56,392 nt of DNA, from NCBI RefSeq assembly GCF_900659615.1, contig NZ_CAACUY010000044.1, positions 1 through 56,392 of the forward strand. Direction: 5' to 3'. How positions within the stretch are numbered: position 1 is the stretch's first letter; the number at the start of each line of letters is the position of its first letter. The translations under genes were made by a program, and so were the position numbers. The DNA comes from Actinomadura fibrosa. GTDB lineage: Bacteria; Actinomycetota; Actinomycetes; Streptosporangiales; Streptosporangiaceae. Positions 40,461 to 48,800 of the stretch are shown one piece after another. The notes under the pieces were generated by a model. It was not told the DNA's origin. It ran no database searches and was given only the letters and a program-made list of their open reading frames with translations.

Positions 40461-42530
40461 ATGCGCGCCACTCGGCTTCTCCCGGTGCCCGCGGCGGTGA
40501 CGCTGCTGCTCGCCGGACTCGCCGCCGCCCCGGCCACCGCGCAGGCGAGACCTTCGATCCCGGATCCCACCCCCAACCCGTGGCAGATGCGGCACTGGCC
40601 GCGGACGCAGCCGTGGCAGCGGACCCAGGACGCCCGCCGCTACCCCGCGGGAGCCCCGCGTCCGATCGACCCCCAGAACTACGAGCTGCCCGACACGATG
40701 ACCTGGGACGACTACAAGCCCGTCCCCGGGACCTCGTGGGCCGACCCGGCGCGGAAGGGGTCGGTCAAGAACTTCAAGGGCGCCGTCGTCCTCGTGGACT
40801 ACGACAACCAGCCGTTCGTGGTGACGCAGCCGAAGAACTCGACCATCTTCGGCAACCCCACCGTGGTCGGCGACGTCCCGCGCGGCCAGGTCGCGAAGTT
40901 CTACCAGGACTTCCTGAACAGGCCGCAGGCCCTCAACCACGGGCACACCCTCCACGAGTACTGGATGGAGGACTCCGGCGGGCGGTACGGCGTGGACCTG
41001 ACGGGGTTCGGCGCGTACCGGATGCCCGCCAAGGACCACGAGTACGGCGTCGACGGCTTCCAGGGCGGGACCGGCTGCCCCGCGGGCGACACGTGCAGGC
41101 GCGACATCCGCGCCGACGCGCGCGCCGCGTGGATCGCCGACGTCGGCGAGGAGACCGCCAAGCAGTTCGACTTCGTCTTCTTCCTCAGCGCCGGCCAGGA
41201 CGAGTCGTCCACCTGGCAGGAGTTCGGGCAGATGAAGTTCACCACCAAGGAGGACGTGCCCCCGGAGTGGGGCTCCGGCGACCCGGCCCTCCCCAACTGG
41301 GTGAAGACGCGGTACGTCGAGTGGACGTCCTGGCAGGCGGGCTCGACGATCTGGCCCAACGCCGTCCCGGGCAGCTCCACCCAGGCGGAGAGCTCCGGCA
41401 TGGCGGTCTTCGCCCACGAGTTCAGCCACATCCTGGGCATCGGCGACAACTACAACAACCCGTACGGCATCCCGCCGCGCCGCGCCTACACGGGGCCGTG
41501 GGAGATGCTGAGCCGCGGCAGCTTCAACGGGCCCGGCGGCCCGCACACCCGGTGGACGATCCCCGCCACGAGCGGCGCGTCCATGGGCGCGCAGCACACG
41601 CTCCGCAACAAGCTGAAGCTCGGCATCGTCGACCCGGCCAAGGTGCTCCAGCTCAACCGCGACACCCTCCCAACGGACGGGACGGTCGTCGCCACCGTGA
41701 CCGCGCGCTCCGTCGAGCCGGGCAAGCACGACCTCGCCGGCATCAACCTGAAGCTCGGCGCGGGCGGCGACAAGAGCCCCGCCTGCGACCCGTCCGCGGA
41801 CCCGCTGTGCGACGGCGACGCGGCGCACAAGTACGACAACTACACGCTGGAGGTCGTCGACCGGATGGGCTTCGACTCGTTCACGCCCGACTCCGGCGTC
41901 CTGCTGGCGAAGACGAAGAACGAGGACGACGCCCCGTTCATCTGGATCAAGGACGCGAACCCGCAGGACATCGACAAGGTCGACTTCGTCCGCCCGGACG
42001 GGACGCCGCAGAAGATGACCATCGGTGACTACCGGCAGCTCTCGGACGCGCTCTACCACGCGGGCACCGACTCCGGCAGCGAGTACGAGTACACCGACGT
42101 GGAGAACCGCCTGCACTTCTACATCCTGAACGTGAAGCGCGACCGCAGGGGCGTGCTGTCCTACACCGTCGCGATCCGCTCGCTGGACGGCGCGGGCCCG
42201 CAGCGCCGCGGCGTCAGGCTCGGCTCGGGCATCGCGCGGCCGGCCGGGTCCGGCTGGGCGAAGTGCACGGTCGACCTGCGGAACACGGGCAGGGGCGGGT
42301 CCGGCTACCACGGCTCCGACGTGTTCCGGCTCAAGGCCGCCGTCTCCGGGCGCGGCTGGACGGCCTGGCTGCCGAACGCGCTGGCGACCGCGCCCGCGCA
42401 GGGCCGCACGAAGGTGGACGTCTGGGCGAAGGCCGCGCCGGGTGCCCGGCACGGCGCGAGGCTCCAGGTGACCGCGGCCTCGGAGAGCGACCCGTCCAAG
42501 ACCGCCGCCGGGACGTGCCTGCTGCCCTGA
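40461..42530 (+). CDS. Secreted M6 family (immune inhibitor A-like) metalloprotease
   Basis: 689 residues. The signal peptide is at 1-29 (RLLPVPAAVTLLLAGLAAAP). A pro-region follows, then a catalytic domain with the zinc motif HEFSHILG (His 319, Glu 320, His 323) and a downstream GDNYN acid, then WEMLSRGSFNGPG (the Met-turn-like segment of the family). The C-terminal 200 residues form beta-rich domains and end with a fibronectin/NEW3-like module (CTVDLRNTG, DVFRLKAAVSGRGW). Role: extracellular protein degradation. GGGGAGAC lies directly before ATG 40461. A 34-bp palindrome terminates the gene. Confidence 0.9.
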   Translation: MRATRLLPVPAAVTLLLAGLAAAPATAQARPSIPDPTPNPWQMRHWPRTQPWQRTQDARRYPAGAPRPIDPQNYELPDTMTWDDYKPVPGTSWADPARKGSVKNFKGAVVLVDYDNQPFVVTQPKNSTIFGNPTVVGDVPRGQVAKFYQDFLNRPQALNHGHTLHEYWMEDSGGRYGVDLTGFGAYRMPAKDHEYGVDGFQGGTGCPAGDTCRRDIRADARAAWIADVGEETAKQFDFVFFLSAGQDESSTWQEFGQMKFTTKEDVPPEWGSGDPALPNWVKTRYVEWTSWQAGSTIWPNAVPGSSTQAESSGMAVFAHEFSHILGIGDNYNNPYGIPPRRAYTGPWEMLSRGSFNGPGGPHTRWTIPATSGASMGAQHTLRNKLKLGIVDPAKVLQLNRDTLPTDGTVVATVTARSVEPGKHDLAGINLKLGAGGDKSPACDPSADPLCDGDAAHKYDNYTLEVVDRMGFDSFTPDSGVLLAKTKNEDDAPFIWIKDANPQDIDKVDFVRPDGTPQKMTIGDYRQLSDALYHAGTDSGSEYEYTDVENRLHFYILNVKRDRRGVLSYTVAIRSLDGAGPQRRGVRLGSGIARPAGSGWAKCTVDLRNTGRGGSGYHGSDVFRLKAAVSGRGWTAWLPNALATAPAQGRTKVDVWAKAAPGARHGARLQVTAASESDPSKTAAGTCLLP

Positions 42531-42539
42531 TCCCGGCAG

Positions 42540-42573
42540 CCGGCGGGGCGGTCTCCGGAGACCGCCCCGCCGG
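42540..42573. terminator. 34-bp perfect palindrome after the M6 protease gene
   Basis: CCGGCGGGGCGGTCTCC (42540-42556) is followed immediately by its exact reverse complement (42557-42573), 9 nt past the stop. In RNA it would form a very stable hairpin. No U-tract follows. Confidence 0.75.
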
Positions 42574-42599
42574 ACGCGGTTGAACGTCCGCGACTTGGA

Positions 42600-42605
42600 T
42601 ATGTT
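42600..42605 (+). promoter_or_regulatory. -10 box of a leaderless promoter before the secreted unknown
   Basis: TATGTT ends 7 nt before GTG 42613. Confidence 0.45.
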
Positions 42606-42612
42606 GCACTCT

Positions 42613-43947
42613 GTGATGATCATGCGTCATGGTGTGAGCGACCGGGTCCTCCGTCCGGACGTCGCGATCCTCGCGGCCGCCCTCCCGCCGATCGTCCTGG
42701 CGGCGGTCTTGGCGGCGGGCGCGTCCGGCGCCGAGAAGCCCGCCCGCCAGGATCCGGCGGACACCCGCGCCGTCACCATCCGAACCGTCGCCGCTCGCAC
42801 CGTGACCGCCGGGACCGTGACCGCGCCCACCGCCCCCGCCGGCCCGCGCCTCGCCGACTTCGACCTGCGCCGCGGCACCGGCTTCGCCGCGCCGATCCGC
42901 ATGCTCGACCGGAGGCTCGCCCGCTCCGATGTGAGCGCGGTGCTCGAATCGTCCGGGCAGAGCAGGATCGCCCACGGCTGCGCCCGGGCGGCGGGCGTCC
43001 CGTCCGACTCGCTGGTGCTCTGCTGGGACCGCGAGGACTCCACGACCAGAGCGTGGGTCCCGCAGGGCGTGTCGAGCGTCTCCGACGCCACGGCGGACGA
43101 GGAGTGGGGCGGCACGGCGCTGCTGGTCTCCTGGTACGCGCGCAGAGGCATCCGGGTCTCGTTCGTGAACCCGTCCCGGGGCACGTACCGGCACGTCCTG
43201 CTCGTCCAGCCGGTGATACGGGGCGGCCTGGCGACCTACGAGGACATCGGTGTCCACGCGGGCGGCATCGCGTGGTTCGGGAACAGGCTGTACGTCGCGG
43301 ACACGCGCGCCGGCCTCCGCGAGTTCGACATGTCGCACATCTACGACCTGGCGCGGAGCCGGGCCGGGTCCGCCGCGGGCGGCCAGGTCGGCCTGTACGG
43401 CGGGAAGTACCACGCGCGCGGCTACCGCTACGTCATGCCGCAGACGGGGAACTGGCACTACACCAGCGGCCTCGCGCCGGTGGACCGGTGCCGCGGCACC
43501 GGCCCGCTCCGCACGTCCTGGGTCTCGATCGACCGCACCGGAGGGCGGCGGCCCGTCCTCGCCGCCGGGGAGTACTGCGGCGCCAAGCGCCCCCTGGGCC
43601 GCGTGGTCACCTGGCCCCTGCGGGAGGGGTGGGGCCTGGGCGGCTCCGGGTCCCTGGCCCGCGCGAGCTGGGCCGCGACCCTTCCGGACGACAAGATCCA
43701 GGGCGGCGTCCGGACGAACGGGTACTGGTGGTTCTCCCGCAACCGCGACAGCGGCTCGCGCTCGCGGCGCGGGCAGCTGCTGCTGACCTACCGCACCCGG
43801 GCGGGCTGGGCCGACGTCCTGCACCGCGCCGCGTCCTACGGGCCGGAGGACCTGTCCTGCTTCCGCGGCCAGAACCGCATCTGGACGGTCTCCGAGCACG
43901 CCGGCAAGCGCGCCCTGTGGGGCACGCCCGCCGAACCCTGCGCCTGA
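42613..43947 (+). CDS. Secreted protein of unknown function
   Basis: 444 residues from GTG 42613 (ATG 42616 gives 443; TTG 42580 and ATG 42601 lack support). The N-terminal hydrophobic stretch (VAILAAALPPIVLAAVLAAG) is a signal peptide or anchor. A Thr/Ala/Val-rich linker follows, then a domain of about 330 residues with recurrent Trp/Tyr/Gly motifs (GGIAWFGNRLYVADTRAGLR, EFDMSHIYDL, HYTSGLAPVDRC, GYWWFSRNR). The phrases 'LYVADTRAGLREFD' and 'GVHAGGIAW' look like beta-propeller blades. I do not recognise a named family. It follows the M6 protease across a strong terminator and converges with the efflux gene. Confidence 0.75.
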   Translation: MMIMRHGVSDRVLRPDVAILAAALPPIVLAAVLAAGASGAEKPARQDPADTRAVTIRTVAARTVTAGTVTAPTAPAGPRLADFDLRRGTGFAAPIRMLDRRLARSDVSAVLESSGQSRIAHGCARAAGVPSDSLVLCWDREDSTTRAWVPQGVSSVSDATADEEWGGTALLVSWYARRGIRVSFVNPSRGTYRHVLLVQPVIRGGLATYEDIGVHAGGIAWFGNRLYVADTRAGLREFDMSHIYDLARSRAGSAAGGQVGLYGGKYHARGYRYVMPQTGNWHYTSGLAPVDRCRGTGPLRTSWVSIDRTGGRRPVLAAGEYCGAKRPLGRVVTWPLREGWGLGGSGSLARASWAATLPDDKIQGGVRTNGYWWFSRNRDSGSRSRRGQLLLTYRTRAGWADVLHRAASYGPEDLSCFRGQNRIWTVSEHAGKRALWGTPAEPCA

Positions 43948-43968
43948 GGCCGGCGCCGCCCTCCGATC

Positions 43969-45147
43969 TCAGACGTTGACCACCGGGCGATCCGCCTCCG
44001 CCGCCCGGCCGGTCCGGACCTGGCCGAGCGCCACCGTCCCGATCGCGGCGGCGCCGAGCCCCGCGCCGATCCACGCCGTGGACGGGTAGCCGAGTCCCGC
44101 GCCGATCGCCAGCCCGCCGAGCCACGGCGCGACGGTGATGCCGACGTTGAAGGCGGACACGTTCGTCGCGGCGGCCAGCGTCGGCGCGTCGCCCGCCAGC
44201 GCGAACACCCGGGCGTTGAGGGCCGGGTTGGTCACGAACCCGAACGCGCCCAGCAGGAACACGAGCGCGATCGCCGGCACCGGCGAGCCCGCGGTCAGCG
44301 CCAGCAGCACCGACACGGCGACGACCCCCGCGTTCCCGGCGTACAGCGTCCGCGCCGGGTGCCCGTCGGACGTGCGTCCGCCGACGGCGATGCCGAGGAA
44401 CGACCCGGCCCCGTACAGCGCCAGCACCGCGGGCACCCACCGCTCCGCGAGCCCGGTCGTGTCGGTGAGCATCGCCCCGAGGTAGCTGAAGGTCACCAGG
44501 ACGGCCCCGACGGACAGGGCGGTCGTGCCGTACGCGGCCCACAGCCGGGGCGCGGCCATCGCGCGCAGCTCGTCCCGGACCCGGGAGACCGGCCCCGCCG
44601 GGCCGCCACCACGGATGGTCGCCGCGATCCCCACCATGGACAGCGCCGACAGCGCCGCGACCGTCCAGAAGGCCGCGCGCCACCCGAGATGCTGGCCGAT
44701 CGCCGTCCCGGCCGGCAGCCCGACCACGCCCGCGATCGTCAGCCCGCCCGCGACGATCCCCATGGCCCTGGCGCGCGCGTCCGCGGGCACCCGGCCGACC
44801 GCCGCGACCGCCGCCACCGCCCAGAACCCGGCGTAGACGAACGCCGCGGCCACGCGCGTCGCGAACAGGACCCCGTACCCGGGGGTCAGCGCCCCCGCGA
44901 CGTGCATGGCCACGAAGAGCGCGAGGAACACCAGCAGCGCCCGCCGGTGCGGCCAGCGCAGCGTCAGCACCGCGAGGACCGGCGCCCCGGCGAGCATCCC
45001 GATCGCGAACGCGGAGATGAGCAGCCCCGCGTCCGGGACGGACACGCCGAGGTCCGCGGCCATCTCCGGCAGCAGCCCCGCGAGCATCAGCTCCGAGGTC
45101 CCCTGCGCGAAGATCGCCAGCCCCAGCATGTAGACGGCGAGCGGCAT
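43969..45147 (-). CDS. Cmx/CmrA-like MFS efflux transporter (DHA1)
   Basis: 392 residues and 12 predicted helices. The N-terminus (MPLAVYMLGLAIFAQGTSEL, then LLPEMAADLGVSVPDAGLLI) closely recalls the Cmx/CmlR chloramphenicol exporters of actinomycetes. Motif C-type text GGLTIAGVVGLPAG is in helix 5. The substrate could be chloramphenicol or another small drug; that is inference from family. GGAAGGGG lies before ATG 45147. A TetR operator sits just upstream (45164-45187), and the tetR gene follows upstream on the same strand. Confidence 0.88.
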   Translation of the reverse strand: MPLAVYMLGLAIFAQGTSELMLAGLLPEMAADLGVSVPDAGLLISAFAIGMLAGAPVLAVLTLRWPHRRALLVFLALFVAMHVAGALTPGYGVLFATRVAAAFVYAGFWAVAAVAAVGRVPADARARAMGIVAGGLTIAGVVGLPAGTAIGQHLGWRAAFWTVAALSALSMVGIAATIRGGGPAGPVSRVRDELRAMAAPRLWAAYGTTALSVGAVLVTFSYLGAMLTDTTGLAERWVPAVLALYGAGSFLGIAVGGRTSDGHPARTLYAGNAGVVAVSVLLALTAGSPVPAIALVFLLGAFGFVTNPALNARVFALAGDAPTLAAATNVSAFNVGITVAPWLGGLAIGAGLGYPSTAWIGAGLGAAAIGTVALGQVRTGRAAEADRPVVNV

Positions 45148-45163
45148 GGATCGTCCCCTTCCA

Positions 45164-45187
45164 GTTTTAGACTGATCAGTTCAAAAC
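45164..45187. promoter_or_regulatory. TetR operator upstream of the efflux gene
   Basis: A 24-bp imperfect palindrome: GTTTT, 2 nt, ACTGATCAGT, 2 nt, AAAAC, 17 bp before the efflux ATG. A related site precedes tetR itself (45820-45841). Confidence 0.7.
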
Positions 45188-45230
45188 TTGGCCGTGCGAG
45201 AGGGCGGCCCACCGGCCGCCCTCTCCGAGC

Positions 45231-45803
45231 TCAGATCGCGGTCATCGCGGTCTCCGCGATCGCGTCGAGCGTCTCCCGCCCGGCGCCGCCGCGCGCGGCG
45301 ACCCGCATCCCGCTGATCGTCGCGATGACGAAGTGCGCCAGCGCCGTCGCGTCCTTGCCCGGGTCGATCTCACCCGCCCGCATCCCCGACTCGATCACCG
45401 CCCGCAGCGCCGCGACGCGCAGCTCTTCATCGCGCTTCAGCCGCGCGGCGATGTCCGGATCGCGCGGCGCCAGCTCCACCAGCGAGTTGACGACGAGGCA
45501 CCCGGCCGGATCGCCGGCCTCGCCCTCCGCCGTCCGCTCCAGCATCGTCCGCAGCCGCTCCCGCGCGGGCAGGTCGGTCTCCAGCAGCGCGAAGGTCGCC
45601 GCGTTCTTGCCCGCCATGTACCGGTCGAGGGCCTTCTCGAACAGGTCGTGCTTGCTCCGGAACGTGTTGTAGATGCTGCTGCGCCCGAGCCCGGTCGCCT
45701 CGCACAGGTCCTGCGTCGAGGTCGCCTCGTACCCGGCCGTCCAGAACGCCCGCATCGCGGCGTCGACGGCCCGCTCCTCCTCGAACTTCCGCGGTCGCGC
45801 CAT
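45231..45803 (-). CDS. TetR family repressor of the Cmx-like pump
   Basis: 190 residues. The N-terminal helix-turn-helix (ERAVDAAMRAFWTAGYEATS, LCEATGLGRSSIYNTFRSKH) is followed by a C-terminal TetR_C_6/YcdC-like half (PAGCLVVNSLVELAPRDPDI). The start is ATG 45803 (MARPRKFEEE), 6 nt after a TACGGT box. Two related palindromes, one before this gene and one before the downstream efflux gene, point to control of both. The gene upstream of the tetR operator is the end of the conflict-system operon, whose stop is at 45843. Confidence 0.92.
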   Translation of the reverse strand: MARPRKFEEERAVDAAMRAFWTAGYEATSTQDLCEATGLGRSSIYNTFRSKHDLFEKALDRYMAGKNAATFALLETDLPARERLRTMLERTAEGEAGDPAGCLVVNSLVELAPRDPDIAARLKRDEELRVAALRAVIESGMRAGEIDPGKDATALAHFVIATISGMRVAARGGAGRETLDAIAETAMTAI

Positions 45804-45809
45804 GGCCCG

Positions 45810-45815
45810 ACCGTA
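45810..45815 (-). promoter_or_regulatory. -10 box of a leaderless tetR promoter
   Basis: On the minus strand TACGGT ends 6 nt before ATG 45803. Confidence 0.55.
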
Positions 45816-45819
45816 ACAG

Positions 45820-45841
45820 TTATGGACCGATCGATGCAAAA
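45820..45841. promoter_or_regulatory. Second TetR operator, upstream of tetR
   Basis: On the minus strand it reads TTTTGCATCGATCGGTCCAT, then AA. Like the site at 45164-45187 it has a GATC core with TTTTG and AA-rich flanks, though it is less symmetric. Confidence 0.5.
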
Positions 45842-45842
45842 C

Positions 45843-48800
45843 TCAGCGCCCGTCGCCTCCCGGAGCGGCGTGCGCGGTCTGGACGAGCTGCTGCGCGTCC
45901 CCCTGGACGAGCAGCGCGCGCCCGACCGGAAGCGGCTCGTCCGGAAGCCGGGCCGCGAACAGATCGGCCTCCTGCCCGTCGCAGACCCCCATGAACAGCG
46001 CGGCGGCCCCGAGGTCGTGCAGAGCGGTGACCACCGGGTCGGGCATCTCGCCGGGCAGCCGGGGACGGCGCACGACCAGCAGGCGGAGGTTGCCGTCGTG
46101 CAGCGCGCGCAGGTCCGGCACCAGCCTCTCCAGCGGATCGCCGTCGAGCGGCGGACCGCGGTCGATCGCGACGACGAGGCTCGCCGCGGGCAGGCGGGCC
46201 ACGGCCTCAGCGAGGAGATCCGCGAACACGCCTGTGGACTCGGTGTACCGGACGCCGGGCGGAACGGGGGAGTCCAGCCCGAACTCGGTCGCCAGCCCGC
46301 GCAGCGACCCGCGCGGGTCGAACACGTACACCGCCGTGTCCGGGTCGGCCTGCTGCGCCATCCCGTTGAGGATCAGGTGGACGAGGTTCGTTCGCCCGAC
46401 GCCGGGGGACCCGATGACCAACAGCGGCGGACCGATGTCGGGAGCCACCCGCACGGGTTCGTGTGAGCCGTTCGCGATACCGATCGGGATCCCTCGATCC
46501 GTGACCGCGGGCAACTCGTCGACATGAAGCTCGTCGGGCAGATCGGACCCGCGGCGGTCGCTCCGCCCGGGCGACAGGACGAGAGCCCGCGGGAACAGGC
46601 GGCGGAGTCTCGGATGGTCGCCGAGAAGCCGGTCCAGGCCCGGGCGCTCGCCGCTGAGGATGACCACGGTGTCGTCCGCGTGCTCCTCGAAGAGCTCGAT
46701 GAGCGAGAACACCAGCGCCGATTCCCGCCTGCTCGGCCCCAGCCCTTCGATGTCCGATGCGATCCCGTCGGCGCCGTGCAGAAGGAGGATCCCGCCTCCC
46801 GCCGTACGGAGCGTCTCGCCGATCTCCGATGCGGCGGACCCGGCGCCGTGGCGCGCCACCATCGCGTGCCACGACAGCTCCGTCACATCGGGCCGCGGCA
46901 GGACGCCCAGCTCGGACAGCATCCGCCCGTAAAGCCGGGCCAAGCGCCTCATGTCCGACTCGATGGGGCCGTACAGGACCAGGTGCCGCGGCCCCGGCGA
47001 CTGCCCGGTCCGGAACGCCTCGTGCTCCACCTTGATGAGCCCCCGGAGCGGCCTGGCGATCGTCCGCTTCTCCTTGCCCTGCTCAAGCTCCCACAACAGC
47101 CGGGTAAGGACGGCCGTGCCCTCGTCGTCCCACGCTTCCGCCGGTTCATCGGGCAGTTCGAAGGACGTGGGGGAGGCGTTCCTGATCCTCAGATGGGCGG
47201 CGCGGGCGGTGCGGGCGGTCGGGAAGTCCAGGCGCGGACGGCCCATGACGTCCTGTGTCACGGCGGGAGGCAGCGGGCTCGCGGCGATGCGCCAGCGGAG
47301 CATCGGCAGGAAGCGCGCCCAGATCGTGGTCCTCTCCGCGGTGGAGGAGGACAGCAGCAGATGGATGCCCATGGCCTCGCCGCGCTGCGCGAGCGCGAGA
47401 AGCGCTGTGCCGATCACGGGCCTGCTCGCCGGGAAGGTCAGCGACAGGTCCACCACCACGAGCAGGCGCCCGGACGGCGGTTCGGAGCGCCCGGCATGTT
47501 CCCGGGCGGCGAGTTCCTCCGCCACGACATCGAGGAAGCTCCGGAGCGACCCCGGGTCTCCAAGAAGTTCCTCGTAGGAGTGCCTTCGATGAGGGATATC
47601 GACATCCCGGCCGAGCGGGTGCTCGCCGAGGCCCGCGAACACGATCCCGAGTTCCGCGGGCGAGTAGGCGATGGTCAGTGCCCTCACGACGCTGCGGACA
47701 GCACGTTGCCGCGCTTCACCTTCGCCGACGATCAAGCCGTGCGGCACGTCCGCAGAAGGGTCGAGCGGATCGAGGTGGACGGGCCTGCCATCGCGGGTGG
47801 TCCCGATCACGACCTGGCGGGGAGCCGCTGCGGGGGCGGGCTGTGGCGGGGCAGGAGCCGGTGAGGTCGGCCAGGGGAGCTTGGTCGCGCGCAACCCGCG
47901 TTGCAGCATCGCCTGCACGAGCGGATCGCTGTCGTTGAGCGCTATATGAGCCGGTCGGAACCGGACCTCCCCGCCGGGCGGTTCCGCTCGCGCCGCAGCG
48001 AGGACGTATTCGCCGCCCGCCTCTCGGCCAGGGGTGCGGATCACCCAGGCCGCCAAGTCCAGAAGGGGCTGCGGGACGCTGGACTCGGGTGGGGAGCAGA
48101 AGATGAACCGGATGCCGACGTCCTCGTCGCTGGCGAGGTCGACGAGCGGGCGGAGCAGATCGGGCCTGGCGTCCAGCAGCGGGCCGGTGCCGTCGAGGAC
48201 GATGATCAGAGCGGGCAGCGGGTCGAGCACGCGTCCCCGGGCGATCGCCGCTTGATACTCCGGCCAGATGCTGAAGCCGGCGTCCGCGAGCACCGACGCA
48301 CGGCGCCGCTGCTCGGCCCGCAGCACGCGCGGCAGCTCGCCGAGGACGGACGAATCGGGGAACAGGCCGTGGACCGCAGCGGCGACGTGCGGCAGAGCGC
48401 CGAGCCCGACGAAGGACGCGCCGCCGGAGGAGTCGACGAACGCGAACGCGACCGTGTGCGGCGAGTGGCTCAGGGCGAGGCTCATGATGATCGTCCTCAG
48501 CACGCGGTCGCGGCTCTCGCGGGGACCGGTGATCGTCCCGTGCCCGGTGGGCGGGCCACCGCGCAGGATGTCCAGCCAGACCGGATCGCCCGACTCGTCC
48601 ACTCCGACGATCGTGGGATGCGGGGGCCGGTACCAGTCCGGGCCGGTCAGCTCGTCCACCGGAGTATCGAGGAGGGCGAGCAGGTCGGGCGGTCCGGAGG
48701 GCGGCCGCGGTTCCAGCCGGTCCCTGCCGGCTTGGGAGGGGGCGAGGGTGGTGAGGGTTTCGGGGGTGACCAGGGCGAAGTGGTCGGTGTCGGCGGTCAG

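Noticed and set aside
40401..42623. 740-codon minus-strand open frame
   Set aside because: Antisense shadow of the M6 protease, whose zinc motif and signal peptide are clear.
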